Assembly (NCBI GenBank): GCA_949318235.1
Contig: OX439127.1
Coordinates: forward strand, 1,405,261 to 1,469,260
DNA from: Ecdyonurus torrentis
Taxonomy: Eukaryota > Arthropoda > Insecta > Ephemeroptera > Heptageniidae
Length of the DNA: 64,000 bases
Reading direction: 5' to 3'
Position numbers and translations under genes: made by a program. Of this stretch, positions 53,348 to 64,000 are shown piece after piece (positions within the stretch are counted from its first letter, which is position 1; every line of letters starts with the position of its first letter). The notes beneath the pieces were generated by a model, which did no database searches, was not told the origin of the DNA, and saw only the letters and a list, made by a program, of their open reading frames with translations.

Positions 53348-54761
53348 GTTAGCATGGAAACCCGAAATTGACCCAAACTAGGTATTTTTGCTCATTTCGG
53401 CTTTTGGTTCGTCGCTTTTTGCCAAAACCCGGAATGCTAGTTTATTTCGGCTTTTAGTCACGAAATTTTGATCCATACTAGTTTTGAGCATTTCGCAAAA
53501 AGCAAAACCCGGTGAAAACATTTATATCTAGTTTTGGTCTTTGAATTTTGACCTGAACTAGTTGTGGTCAAAATAGAAAAATCAAAAGCCGAAAAATGAA
53601 CATTTCTCACCTCAGAATTTTATACAATGATAAAAGACTATAATTATATTATGAATATTATAAAATATTATTAAATATTTATAAAATAAATATATATTAT
53701 AATATAAAATTATAAATGTATTATAATTTAGGCAAAACAATATATTTTATTAATTTTCTTAATTAAGTTCTAAATATATGGTCTGAAAGGCAAATTTGAT
53801 TAGAATGCGCTGACCATAATCTCTAAATCTTATAACTATAGATACGGAATATAAAGTCAGTTAATTGAGACACTACGAAAATTAAACTTACTGTTTAACC
53901 TAGCAATGGACCACTTGCAATGAGTGAACTTTTTAAAATAATTTGAAATTTTCTTAAAAAATATATATATATAAAACCATTTTCTTTTGTTGCAACAATT
54001 ACAAATATTTTATAGCAAGTAGTCCATGCAGTAATAGTAGTAATAGAATATTATTATTGTTTTAAGGGCTACTTACGATTAAATGTAAATTAAGAGCTAA
54101 TCCATTAAACCACTAACCAAATGCACACTTATATATTTGCGCACCATCAATATACGTGTGTTGTGAACTTTTTAAATTCAAACACTTTCTTATCCTGTTT
54201 TAAACGAATAAAATGAAATTATAAATCATGTTTTCAGCACAGAGACAAACAGTCAACTGAATATACGTACAAGAAATATTTAAAAATAAATCGTTATCAC
54301 TGGATAAAGTAAGGTGAATTTTAACTTTGAACCAATATAAGGGAAATTAGTCATAAGTCATAATATATCACTCTTATTCTTATTGTAATTTTAAATAAAT
54401 ATTTTTACTTTTTTTATTTAACGTGTTGTGTTATCTCTCTCTCTCTCTTTCTCTCTCATTCTCTCTCTCTCTCTCTCTAATTCTTATATCAAATAATTGA
54501 GTTCAAAAATGTTCATTTTTCGGCTTTTGATTTTTCTATTTTGACCACAACTAGTTCTGGTCAAAATTCAAAGACCAAAATAAGATGTAAATGTTTACAC
54601 CGGGTATTGCTTTTCGTAAAATGCTCAAAACTAGTATGGATCAAAATTTCGTTTCCAAAAGCCGAAATAAACTGGCATTCCGGGTTTTGACTAAAAGCGA
54701 CGAACCAAAAGCCGAAATGGGCAAAAATACCTAGTTTGGGTCAATATCGGGTTTTAATGCT

Positions 54762-54765
<4 letters not shown>
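53347..54765. mobile_element. 1.4-kb foldback element in (TA)n
   Basis: Left arm 53347-~53610 starts TGTTAGCATGGAAACCCG; right arm ~54510-54765 is the inverted copy ending GCTAACA. Arms contain recurring short motifs: TTTCGGCTTTTG or TTTCGGCTTTTA three times, ACTAGTTTTGAGC/ACTAGTTGTGGTC and AAACCCGG twice, suggesting they grew by internal duplication. The 900-bp loop holds a (CT)n tract (54436-54478) and no gene. Confidence 0.88.

Positions 54766-54799
<34 letters not shown>
54766..54799. repeat. (TA)n tract, right end of chain
   Basis: About 34 bp of TA, after which AT-rich single-copy-looking DNA resumes. Confidence 0.97.
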
Positions 54800-54805
<6 letters not shown>

Positions 54806-55010
54806 TTTAAAATCTTTATCAAAACAACTATATACCGTAATTTTATTTAAAACGTTATCGAATAATTTAATTTTGAATAATTTTTTTAATCCAAAGAATG
54901 TTTTTTAAATGTACGTTTTTAGAATGTGCATTGAAATATATAAGTAGAAATTTTAACAGGTAGGCATGGAAGCAGGCATAGAGCCAGCAGACAGGCCCGA
55001 TTGAGCAGGT

Positions 55011-55050
55011 GACCAGGGTGAGCAGGGTGAGCAGGGTGAGCAGGGTGAAC
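55011..55050. repeat. 9-bp minisatellite (GAGCAGGGT)4
   Basis: GACCAGGGT followed by three GAGCAGGGT copies and a partial GAACGCAG. Unusually GC-rich for the region. Confidence 0.9.
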
Positions 55051-55059
55051 GCAGCAATT

Positions 55060-55765
55060 TTCCCTAAGCACCTTTATTTTGCAGTACATTAAAATTCACT
55101 GCAGATAAATTTTGGCATTCTCTTACCTTTTTCTCAAAATCTTAAACACTTCAATTTGTTTCATGTACCATATACAGATTGTAACATTATTGAGAATAAA
55201 TAATAAATATACCTTTTATATAAAAAGTGTACATATATTTAATTTAAATTTATACTTTTGAAATTCGTCTTTTAGGTAACAATTGCTCTAAAATCCTCGT
55301 GTGTTCCAAAATATGAAGTGTGGATTTTATTTAAAAATAATAACAATTTTTATTTTGTGTTACCAAAAATGTACTTAATGATCAAAAATAAAAGTTTTAA
55401 TGTCTGCCACTGAAATTGTCTTGCTCTTAGCCTCATTCATTAAAGAAATTGGTGAAAATTTTTCAAATTAAAAATATAACAATAATTAGGGCACAAAGTA
55501 AAAAAAAAAATAATAATTTTTCAATTCATCATCTTAATTTATTCATTAAAAGAAAGTTCTTTCGATTAATAATGAAGAATTTCCAATATTTGAGATCTAG
55601 CCTAACTGAAAGCTTTAAGCAATTATATTGATAAGCTAATTATATTATATTCATAACTATTCACAGCTATTCATAACTTAATAAAAAATGAATTTGAAAT
55701 TGTATATATTGAAAAAATACAAAAATATATTATAAGGCAGGGTAGAAATAAAGTATAATTATTTA
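55060..55765. other. AT-rich spacer, nothing recognised
   Basis: Only a low-complexity ORF (55449-55631). No other signal. Confidence 0.4.
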
Positions 55766-55769
55766 TAAA

Positions 55770-56215
55770 AAATATACATGGATATATAGTTAATTTATTG
55801 GATGTTCTCATATATACTTGGATTTAGTATGTTGAATAGATTATTTCTGAATTATAATAATATGCATAAATGTCTAGATCTATCATATATGATTTATAGT
55901 GTATGTTATGATAATGTAACTGTATGTATCACTAATTTTGTTTAAATATGAATATAGAGTTCAAAAACTATTGTAAAAAAACAAAAACAAAAAAACATTT
56001 ACACTATAAAGCTATGAAAACAAAATAATATATCTAACATTGTGGCAAGACAACAACCTATTCTTTCATTATAGTTCTAGTATAATTTGTAATTCGACAG
56101 CTTCAACATGAGCAAAAGGATCTCTGAAGTGAAATAAAAAACATAATGGAACTTATTAAAGTATGTAATGTGTATGCTATGAGTTAAATGAAATAAAAAT
56201 TAAATTATTTTTATT
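55770..56215 (+). repeat. Dispersed repeat, copy 2 (no MITE)
   Basis: Colinear with 33640-34210. The MITE position is empty here (TCTGAATTATAATAATATGC followed by ATAAATGTCTAGATC), although the flanking match is imperfect. Contains an extra AAAACAAAAAC-rich segment near 55975. Confidence 0.75.
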
Positions 56216-56637
56216 TATTGAGAATAAAATAATTTGACTTATTTTAAAAATTAGCACAGTTGTTGTTGTCTGCTCTTATATCATAATATGTTATGTAATA
56301 TTTAAGCAAAAAATGCAAAACCAACAATATATACGGCAATTAAAATAGAATAATATGCTAGATATATAATTCTATGCAACGTTTAATATTTATTTTGTAA
56401 ACAATTAAGGTATCAACATGAAAATAGGCAAAGCAAAATAACATGCTACAGTAATTTCTATCATGACAAAAAATAATATGCTAAACCTTAACATATTGAA
56501 TTATGTTTATGCAATCTTTAATACATGCTTGTTTTTGCCAGGGATTAGTTCGCAAGAAAATTAAGAAATAATTTAATCCAAAAAATTAAATTACATCTAT
56601 TTATGGAATGCTTATATAAATGTAACTTATTTTTCAG

Positions 56638-56738
56638 TCTTTTCGATTCACGAAGAAGTATAGAATCGATGAACCATTCAAGCAAGTAAAAAATGTAACT
56701 TCTGAACTAGCAGATGAGAGATATGACACTCATACAGG
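56638..56738 (+). CDS. Possible 34-codon exon, unrecognised
   Basis: TTTTTCAG precedes and GTTTGTC follows an open stretch SFRFTKKYRIDEPFKQVKNV and TSELADERYDTHTG. Composition is protein-like and both splice signals are plausible; no family recognised. It may belong to the transposon whose hAT relic starts ~600 bp downstream, or to another gene. Confidence 0.25.
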
Positions 56739-56782
56739 TTTGTCGCTCACCTCAACTAAAAAAATATTTATAGAAGACAGCA

Positions 56783-56930
56783 CACCTGCACCTCAAACCT
56801 CAAGATTTACGTACGTGACATTGTATTGTTTTCATTGTGTTTTAAGTTTTCCGCCCACCTGCACCTCAAACCTCAAACTGTACGAACGTGGCATTGTATT
56901 GTTTTCATTGTGGTTTAAGGTTTTCGCTAC
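56783..56930. repeat. Tandem duplication, ~72-bp unit
   Basis: Two copies of CACCTGCACCTCAAACCTCA followed by a TACG.ACGTG and CATTGTATTGTTTTCATTG block, starting at ~56783 and ~56855. A weaker echo of AGATGGCAG motifs follows at 56932 and 56986. Confidence 0.8.
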
Positions 56931-57264
56931 AGATGGCAGCATTAAGTGGCAGTGTCATACAATATGTTATCGTTTTTAAATGTAGATGGCAGAATACAAT
57001 GGCAATTTCATAGATGCTTTTGTGGTGGACGTTGATGCTTCTGTTGCGGACAAAAATGCTTTTTTAAAATATGCAGTGAATTAAAGTGCTGATGTTATAT
57101 TTAAGGACGTAACCAGTCACTATACCAAAAATATTATCTATGATGATTCACCATATCATATGTTGCGAATAGTTTTCTTGTTTTTGTGTGTCAAACAACG
57201 TTTTTGCTTTTCTTGTAAAATATAGCTTTTCGTATTTCTGTTTATTGACTCGATAATTGTTATC

Positions 57265-58605
57265 ATGTTTAAAACAAAGGCAAGGTGCCCAAAAGAAAGT
57301 TAATTAAAACAATATGCAAATTTATCAAAATACTTAAAAGTGACGAACAATTTACTGTATCGTGACGAATGTCATAAAACAGTAAGTAAAGTACATATAA
57401 ATTATTAATTTATTGAGATATCATAGTAGTATCTATATTCAAATTACTATTATTTAATAAAAATTAAATAAAAATAAGTTGATGTTTTGAAACGTTACAT
57501 TGAAGTTAATTTGCCTATTAAAATTTATTTTCCTTCAGGTAACAGCAGCTAAAAAACAGCATGTAACACAATATCTCAGTACCTCAATACATAAATATCA
57601 TGTTAATTTAATCGAAGGCACGAAATCAAACTCAAGACAAAGTACCTTGAACTTTAAATCACAGAAAGAGGCATTTATTATTGATTTATGTGAGCTGTGA
57701 AGACGGCGAAGACGACGCAATGTGCATGGAAACAGCACGAGAACTCATTCTCGACCACCAGCTGACTAATGATTTTGTGTATACAACTTTTACGGATTCC
57801 TGGCCGCCAAAATAAAAGAATTAGAAAACTCACAGTTAAGCCTCGGTGAAACATTGTCCATATTGGGCAGTGTTGTTGCTAAAATCATTACTGCAGTTGG
57901 GCCGCGTGCTAAGGTCGTGCAAGAAAAAATGAGAAAATTGCTGGACAAAAACAAAAGGCCCTCTTTCATGAGGCAAGCGTCTGCTATCCTCGATGGAAAA
58001 TATACTCAAATCACTAGTGAAGTTCTAAAAAAGTTAACGTTGAAAGAGTTGCTATCCCTCAAGAATGCCCAGCTGACATCCTGTGATGTTGAGAGATCTT
58101 TTTCCATTTTCAAAAACGTTTTGACAGACCGACGCAAAAGCTTTCTCATGGACAACATAGTAATGTATCTTGTTTGCAATTATTTTATTAACAGGCGTGA
58201 AAATATAATCAATGACAATGACAGTGAGGAAGTAGAAATTCAAGACATTATTTCAATTAATATTAGCATCATAGTTCATTATTATTGACATATTGTTATT
58301 CGTATACAATGTATTCATAAAATAGGCTGAAAATGAATATATTAAAAAAATAAAATGAAAGCTTTTTCAATAAGAATTATTAAATTATATGTGTTTTTTT
58401 ATTATTAAGACTTTCAATCCCCGTTTTTTAAGTTATCCAGCAGTAAATAATATTAAAATGAAGTATCTAAGTCTAAAAACCATTAAATATGTAAAAATTT
58501 TAGCGACTATTTTAGAGAATATTTTGCTAAAATGTTGCGACTTTTTAGTTGACTATTTTGCAACAATTTGCAACTTTTTTGCCGCGCTCTACTTATAATA
58601 ATAAT
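57265..58605 (+). pseudogene. hAT transposase relic (BED-like and dimerisation regions)
   Basis: An N-terminal exon-like piece (MFKTKARCPKK, ~57265, to YRDECHKT, ~57380) ends at a GTAAGTA donor. After a CCTTCAG acceptor (~57538) comes VTAAKKQHVTQYLSTSIHKY, like BED/CGGBP1-type fingers in hAT proteins. The catalytic middle is almost wholly deleted. 57854-58285 keeps the C-terminal dimerisation region: LLSLKNAQLTSCDVERSFSI then FKNVLTDRRKSFLMDNIVMY LVCNY. The right end reads GCCGCGCTCTA (to ~58593), the inverse of a hAT-type TAGAGCGCGGC terminus, followed by CTTATAAT. Subterminal GTTGCGACT/GCAAC motifs are present. The left terminus was not found. Dead, internally deleted copy. Confidence 0.82.
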
Positions 58606-58609
58606 AAAA

Positions 58610-59835
58610 AAAATAGTACAGTATTTTCTTAACGTCAAGGTACATGCAAAAAATTGTGTGTTAGAAAATAATTATTAATAATTAAATAATTTTACACTAA
58701 ATATTAATGATAATAAAAAAAAATACAAAAAATAAATATTAAATTTGCATTACATGTTAATCAATAAACGTTGAATCTACAATAATCTATATTTTTACTA
58801 ATTATAAATGTTAAATTATAGAATATTTAGAAAATTCATATATTAAACCATAATCATAACTAAGTTTATTTACTTTAGTAAAATAAAATTAAATAATATG
58901 TCAGAAGTGGAAATACTGAATGAAAATATCATGCTAAGCAAACAATTATATTTGCTATTCAATAATATCAATAATAAATAAAATTCATTAAATATTTAAT
59001 GTTTATGCTGCATCGAAAATAACAAATTTCAAAGAAAAAACAAGTTATACTATTATTATGTTTATAGCCTATTTTTGAATCTGTTTTTGTATTTAGCTAT
59101 ACTACATTAACATTTTAATGCAATTTGCAATTTTTAAATAAAAATCATGTATCTATAATTTTACCGTATTTTTAAAAGTAAATTTAAACGTAAGAAAGAG
59201 AAAAAATATAGAAAAATTAGTAATAATCAAAATTTTGTAATAGTTGTTTAACAAACATTATATAGTTAATTTCTTTTTTTAATTTTTATATTTAATTAAT
59301 ATAGCTGTAATTTTCCAATAATTTGAATAGTAATATTTAACGTTGTTTAAAAACAAAAACGTAATATGCAATATTTTGTTAAACTTATAGTAAAAAAAAA
59401 TTTGTTCTGTTATGTTAAATCATTAACAATATTTATTAATTAAGATTTAAAAATAATTTCCAACAGTTATAATTTTAAATAATAATAATTTTACTAAAAA
59501 CTAGCAATGATTATAAATTTTATTTTAATTTTATTAACTGAATTTCTCATGTAGAAAAATTGCTACTTTATTAAAACCAAGAAAACTAAAAACTGATTGC
59601 AATGATCTTTTCCTTATTTTACCCTTTAATTTTTGCCAATTTTTTGCATTTTAATTTATTGGTTTAAAGTCATTTAATTAACTAAATAATTAAAATTAAA
59701 TTAATTATAATTAAATAAAATTAAACTTAATTAAAATAATTAAAATTAATTTATTAATAATAATAAAATAGTTATAATTAAGACATTATAAATGTAATTA
59801 TTATTTGTCTATAAATAAAATAATAAACAACATAA
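58610..59835. other. Extremely AT-rich spacer, nothing recognised
   Basis: TAAT/TTAA-rich DNA with short AT inverted stretches (for example 59680-59780); no gene or element ends seen. Confidence 0.4.
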
Positions 59836-59839
59836 CTTT

Positions 59840-59945
59840 GGATAAACTCAAGAAAGTCTCCCAACTCAGGCAGGTACTCAGCATTGAACACGTAGTGTAA
59901 GGCAAAGTAAATTTTAAAAGCTACTGCTATGGAATCAAACTACAT
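59840..59945 (-). pseudogene. Possible terminal exon relic, unrecognised
   Basis: Minus-strand reading FDSIAVAFKIYFALHYVFNA then EYLPELGDFLEFIQSYVVYY, interrupted by a TAG just upstream (PM*FDS). The pattern AFKIYFALHYVFN.EYP.EL resembles the last exon of uncharacterised multi-copy proteins I have seen in invertebrate genomes. Probably paired with the exon at 60294-60388. Confidence 0.35.
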
Positions 59946-60293
59946 GGGGAGTGGCTTGCAGTCAATGGCAACACCAAAAGACCAGCTCGACTTTTTTTTC
60001 ACCTTTTAATTTGTTTTTTTTATATGTTATATGTTTTTTATGTTTTCACCTGTTTATAAAAAAGAACAATTATTCTAAAAGAATGATACAAAAAAGCGCA
60101 AGATCACAAATGTACAGAACAATACACTTTTAAAAAAATATAAGTAAATAAAAATTGTTCGAATCTGAATATTGCTATAGATAAAATGCAAATCTGTTCT
60201 ATAATTTATAATCTTTTAAGAAATAAAATATGTTACAGTATTACAAAGAAGAAAATAATTTATAAAATACCAATATAGTATTTTAAATACATA

Positions 60294-60372
60294 CCAAATA
60301 CTATCATAGTGGGCTGCTTGGGTAGTTTAACAGCGCTAACTTCTTTGGTAAGTTCAAGAAAGGTCGTGTTAC
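60294..60372 (-). pseudogene. Possible internal exon, unrecognised
   Basis: On the minus strand CTCGTTGTAG precedes and GTATGTATTT follows an open stretch SNTTFLELTKEVSAVKLPKQ PTMIVF. Good acceptor and donor signals. Same orientation as 59840-59945 and the ORFs at 61166-62136, so these may be pieces of one multi-exon transposon gene. Confidence 0.35.
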
Positions 60373-60483
60373 TCTACAACGAGAAAAAACATAAAATTAA
60401 TCCAAATTTTTAAGTTTATTAAATTTATATAAAATTTGATTTTTTTTAAATTGTTTAAAGTCTATATAATCGAAATGTTTTGT

Positions 60484-60723
60484 TTATTTATTTATTTATT
60501 TATTTATTTTTTATTTATCTATTTATTTATTTATCTATTTATGTATTTATCTATGTATCTATTTATCTATTTTTTTTATTATTTATTTTTTTATTTATTT
60601 ATTTATTTATTTATTTATTTGTTTATTTATCTATGTATTTATTTATTTATTTATTTATTATTTATTAATTTATTAATTTATTAATTTATTTATTAATTTA
60701 TTAATTTAATAATTTATTAATTC

Positions 60724-60791
<68 letters not shown>

Positions 60792-60808
60792 CTTATTTAC
60801 TTATTTAC

Positions 60809-60903
<95 letters not shown>

Positions 60904-60955
60904 TTTTCTTATTTATTTATTTATTTATTTATTTATCTATTCATATATTTATTCA
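60484..60955. repeat. (ATTT)n microsatellite
   Basis: About 470 bp of TTTA repeats with CTAT, TTAAT and ACTT interruptions. ORFs over it are Leu-Phe-Ile-Tyr artefacts. Confidence 0.98.
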
Positions 60956-61165
60956 TTATTATACAGAAAGCAATAATTTTTATGTATCTCTTCTTTCATT
61001 AGGTTAAAAATAAAAAAAATATATATAACTTTAATTCAGTTATTAAATTTTAGTTGACTTTTTTGTATCTATTTAAACAACCCTGAATTTAATGAAAATC
61101 ATATCCTCTGTGATGTTTTTTTAAGACGCAGGGAGTGCTTTTATCCGCGTGAAAACAATGGTAAC

Positions 61166-61802
61166 TTATTTAGGCGGGTGTGAAGGTGTACAGCGCTGTG
61201 CAGCCTCCATCTCTTTCTCATACTTTATAATATCTTGACCATTTTTCTTTGGACACTCTCTAGTAAGATATTTTAACGATGCTTTTAAGTAAGTTGATGT
61301 GAATATTCCAAAACACTTTAGTACGTCTGAATCTCTTAATTCTTTCATATTCGAGATAAAATACTTTTTCTCAAATAAGAAAGGGTATATTTTAACGATT
61401 TCAACAGCTATCAAATTTAGGTTTATGTCCTCGTGTATTTTTGCAGATAGGATTCCATATTAAATTGAATAATATGCTGTTCCCACTCACTGAATGTTGT
61501 GCTTGAAGTTCTACAACTTTTGCCTGTAATGAATCACTATCATCTCTTTCTGGCAGCCGATTGTATTCAAATTCCTTGCATCCATATGCATTTCTTTTTT
61601 CTTTAATATTATGTTTTACTTTTTCTGAGTTTAATCTTTTATTGTTGCTGCGATAAGTATTAAGGGACTTTTCATATAGCAAATTAGCAGTAACAACATC
61701 ATTGTTAAGAGTCATCAAACCATGAATAGACTTATCAGTAAAGTTTTTGCCATAGACTTCATGGCTAACTAACTGCTGAGCAATGAATGTACATTGTATC
61801 AT
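61166..61802 (-). pseudogene. Unrecognised ORFs, probable transposon gene exons
   Basis: Two overlapping minus-strand frames. 61802-61401: VYGKNFTDKSIHGLMTLNND, VVTANLLYEKSLNTYRSNNK, then a charged stretch ERDDSDSLQAKVVELQAQHS that ends at GTGAGTGGG, a possible splice donor (or a frame change into SEWEQHIIQFNMESYLQKYT). 61414-61166: VEIVKIYPFLFEKKYFISNM KELRDSDVLKCF and LKASLKYL. Composition and length are clearly protein-like. No known domain recognised; could be a host-like protein captured by, or encoded in, a transposon. The frames do not join without a shift. Confidence 0.45.
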
Positions 61803-61812
61803 AATTATTTAT

Positions 61813-61866
61813 TTAATCTAGTATTTTAAATAATAAAAAATTAAGTTGACAAGGAATTTAAATAAA
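61813..61866. repeat. Solo end of the 62.2-kb palindromic repeat
   Basis: AATCTAGTATTTTAAATAAT followed by AAGTTGACAAGG matches the right end of the palindrome at 62157-62551 (AATCTAGTATTCTAAATGAT, AAGTTGTCAAGG), same orientation. Confidence 0.65.
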
Positions 61867-61887
61867 ATAAAAATATTGAAAATCTAT

Positions 61888-62136
61888 TTATTTATTTGAT
61901 CGTGTTTTTGATACTTGGGGCGATTGAATTATTTTGTTTTTCACGCTAGTCACTTGAACGTTGACGAAAACATTAATGTTGGGTCTGGAATTGACGTTGA
62001 GTGACTTTTGTGATGCGAGGTTTGCTTTTGTTGGTGCAGTGGTTGTTTGAACAACTTCCAACTTCTTCACGTTCTGAAACAAACAATATATCACAATTTT
62101 TGTAACACATATAGCAATACGACATTTTATCAACAA
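61888..62136 (-). CDS. Ser/Thr/Asn-rich ORF, unrecognised
   Basis: On the minus strand, ATTGTTTGTTTCAG precedes AACGTGAAGAAGTTGG; the frame then reads VKKLEVVQTTTAPTKANLAS, QKSLNVNSRPNINVF and ends KTRSNK at 61888. An alternative first exon MSYCYMCYKNCDILF lies just upstream (ATG at ~62125). No domain identified. Ends 86 bp before the ORF group at 61166-61802 on the same strand. Confidence 0.3.
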   Translation of the reverse strand: MLIKCRIAICVTKIVIYCLFQNVKKLEVVQTTTAPTKANLASQKSLNVNSRPNINVFVNVQVTSVKNKIIQSPQVSKTRSNK

Positions 62137-62156
62137 TTCTTCTTCTAATATTTATT

Positions 62157-62551
62157 TTTATTTTATATATTAAATCGCTTGTCAAATTACTTTTTTATCA
62201 CTTAAAATACTAGATTGATAATTACCATACCTTATTATCCATGAATTAGACACCATCACGTTGAATGTGCTTTTGTTTTAATTTAGGTGGTTATTTAACG
62301 TATCTGACGTCACAATCTACCGATGGGGTCGTAATAGGGGTAAAGAACTTGAGGGAGGGGCCTAATTTACCATGTGATTGTGATTGGCGGCGGTACATTG
62401 TGACGTCAGATACGTGAAATAGCCTTAAAATTGAAACTAAATACAAAATCAACGTGTTAATGTCTAATTCATGGATAATTAGGTATGGTAATTATCAATC
62501 TAGTATTCTAAATGATAAAAAAGTAAGTTGTCAAGGGCTTTAATATAAAAT
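62157..62551. mobile_element. ~395-bp palindromic element
   Basis: Left arm to ~62323 and right arm from ~62390 are inverted copies: TACTAGATTGATAATTACCA facing TGGTAATTATCAATCTAGTA, then ATCCATGAATTAGACA and ACGTATCTGACGTCACAAT blocks. The centre contains GATGGGGTCGTAATAGGGG. No gene. Confidence 0.85.
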
Positions 62552-62608
62552 GTCCAAAACATTTTATTAAGTCCCTTTTATTCCAGGTCAAGTTTAGCTA
62601 ACTCTTAA

Positions 62609-63722
62609 AGCCTTAGACCAAATAAAACAACATTTGCTTTTGAATGCATAAACATGAAATGAGATCTTGAAAACTGTTGACAATTTTTACCAGAATGTTA
62701 ATATAGCCCTACGAGAGAGTGTGAAAATACTGTAAAGTATGCAATTTGCGTGACTATTCATGTTTATTACGTCAGAAACATGAAGAAATGTGTATGAAAA
62801 TGTTGTGCAGGTTGCATGCATTGAAATTTCTGATACAGTTTTGTTTTGAGTTAAACTAAAGTTATTTATGTAAGATCCATTATAAAAGGAATAGACCAGA
62901 AAAAAACATAAACTTTTATATCACAAAATATTTGATGGGATTTACAAAAATAACTTTAATTTGTCTGAAAACCCAACAGTAACCCCGTAGCAGTGATCAG
63001 AAAATTTGATTTATGTAACCTGCACAACATTTTTATGCTAATTTTTGCATGTTTCTGACGTCATAGACATTAATTTTCACGCAAATTGCATACTTTACAG
63101 TTTTTTCACGCTCGCTCGTGCGACCACATAAACATTCTGGTAAAAATTGTCATTATTTTTTAAGATTCCATTTTGTGTTTATTTATTAAGCAGCATATGT
63201 TGCTTTATGTGGTCTATGCCTTTAAGTGTTTTGTGATATAAATGCTGATCATTTTCTTTGGTCTATATTTTAAATGACTTCTTAAAAATTATGCAGTATT
63301 ATATATATATTTCTATCATTTATATATTTCGTCATATATGTTATATATTTTACAAAAGAGAGACAGAGAAAGAGAGAGCAGAAAAAACTTATTTAGCTTA
63401 AATAACAGAAAATTTTACTTCTTTTTTTTTTTAAAGTCGTAAATTGAGCATTTAAGAACATTGATTATTATTGTTCATTGCAAAATGTTTAAAAGTTTTG
63501 TTAAAATATTGTAAAGTATGCAATTTGAGTAACTATTCATGTTTATGACGTCAGAAACATTGAAAAATTAGTATTAAAATGTTAAGCGGGTTGCATAAAT
63601 AGATATTTTTGGACACTGCTACGGAACTACTGTTACGTTTTGAGATAAACTAATGTAATTTATGTAAATCCCATCCAGTGTTTTTTGATATTAATTTTTA
63701 TGTTTTTTTCTGGTCTATTCCT
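62609..63722. mobile_element. Cluster of TTAA-flanked MITEs (AGGCATAGACC/AGGAATAGACC)
   Basis: Unit B (62887-63221) is complete: starts AGGAATAGACCAGAAAAAAA and ends TGGTCTATGCCT before TTAA. Unit A (62609-~62886) is an inverted partner starting AGCCTTAGACC after TTAA (62605-62608). A terminal fragment follows at ~63226-63273 (GTTTTGTGATATAAATGCTG ending TTTGGTCTATATTTTAA). Unit C (~63500-63722) is inverted and ends CTGGTCTATTCCT before TTAA. All share a TGACGTCA-type core with AAACATG, GTAAAGTATGCAATTTG, and CCGTAGCAGTGATCAGAAA (or its inverse). No coding. Confidence 0.85.
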
Positions 63723-64000
63723 TTAATATTTCAAAACTTATGTGACTAATTGTTCACCTCTGGCCATTTCCTTGATTGTTGCGTGACTGTGTGATATTCA
63801 TACACGTTGTACGGAGCCTGGAACAATCACAAATAACAATTCGTAAAACACTTTTTATTTTTTAATTTTTTTTATATATATTTACTGTATGTCTTACTAA
63901 CCCCCGTGTTGTTTTTGTAAAATACCTCATATAATATAGACCGGTTGAACTCATTAAACTCCGCTATTTTTGGGGTCAGTAATACATAAACCGGCATAGA
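63723..64000. other. AT-rich end of window
   Basis: No feature recognised; one short inverted pair around GCCTGGAACAATCACAA is not convincing. Confidence 0.4.

Noticed and set aside
60436..60684. Hydrophobic ORFs resembling membrane proteins
   Set aside because: These are translations of the ATTT microsatellite.

Overview
This is eukaryotic, very AT-rich, non-viral nuclear DNA. No bacterial gene order, operons or ribosome-binding sites are visible, and no intact host gene can be recognised. The content is almost entirely transposable elements: degenerate piggyBac, hAT, P/THAP9-like, LINE and Penelope-like relics, a transposase-like gene ending in a Ulp1 protease, many palindromic MITEs, a tRNA-derived SINE head and very long (TA)n tracts. 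This mix fits an invertebrate animal. An arthropod (for example a hemipteran insect) is my best guess, but a cnidarian such as Hydra cannot be excluded from sequence alone.

Layout. 0-2.4 kb: palindromic repeats. 2.8-5.8 kb: dead piggyBac element. 6.1-6.5 kb: SINE head between (TA)n tracts. 6.7-7.6 kb: two TTAA-flanked MITEs. 8-10.6 kb: broken transposase-like gene plus Ulp1 protease. 11.0-13.2 kb: two foldback elements whose arms are tandem arrays of ~33-bp units. 16.4-18.5 kb: LINE on the minus strand. 21.3 kb: pentanucleotide satellite. 22-30 kb: mostly featureless AT-rich DNA with one hairpin MITE and a possible BEN-domain fragment. 30.0-31.4 kb: a ~33-bp-period array, a Penelope-like relic and a short signal-peptide-like ORF running into (TA)n. 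33.6-34.2 kb: dispersed repeat carrying a 200-bp MITE.

The most striking part is 35.9-54.8 kb. Six unrelated inverted-repeat elements lie end to end, separated only by (TA)n tracts: a 207-bp MITE, a 6.3-kb long-TIR element with a degenerate transposase-like gene, a 1.2-kb Tc1/mariner-style foldback, a 7-kb P-superfamily element, a 1.7-kb foldback and a 1.4-kb foldback. This looks like one microsatellite hit repeatedly by TA-targeting elements. Nested insertions inside it (a 1.3-kb hAT with an 8-bp target duplication, a 200-bp MITE with a 4-bp duplication) can be verified internally, because the opposite arm of the same host element keeps the empty site.

54.8-64 kb: a second copy of the 33.6-kb repeat, a hAT transposase relic with BED-like and dimerisation regions, an ATTT microsatellite, unrecognised minus-strand ORFs, a 400-bp palindrome and a cluster of TTAA MITEs with TGACGTCA cores.

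None of the coding regions is intact; the genes do not form a working pathway but a layered record of DNA transposition. All family assignments are by eye from remembered family motifs, not from searches.
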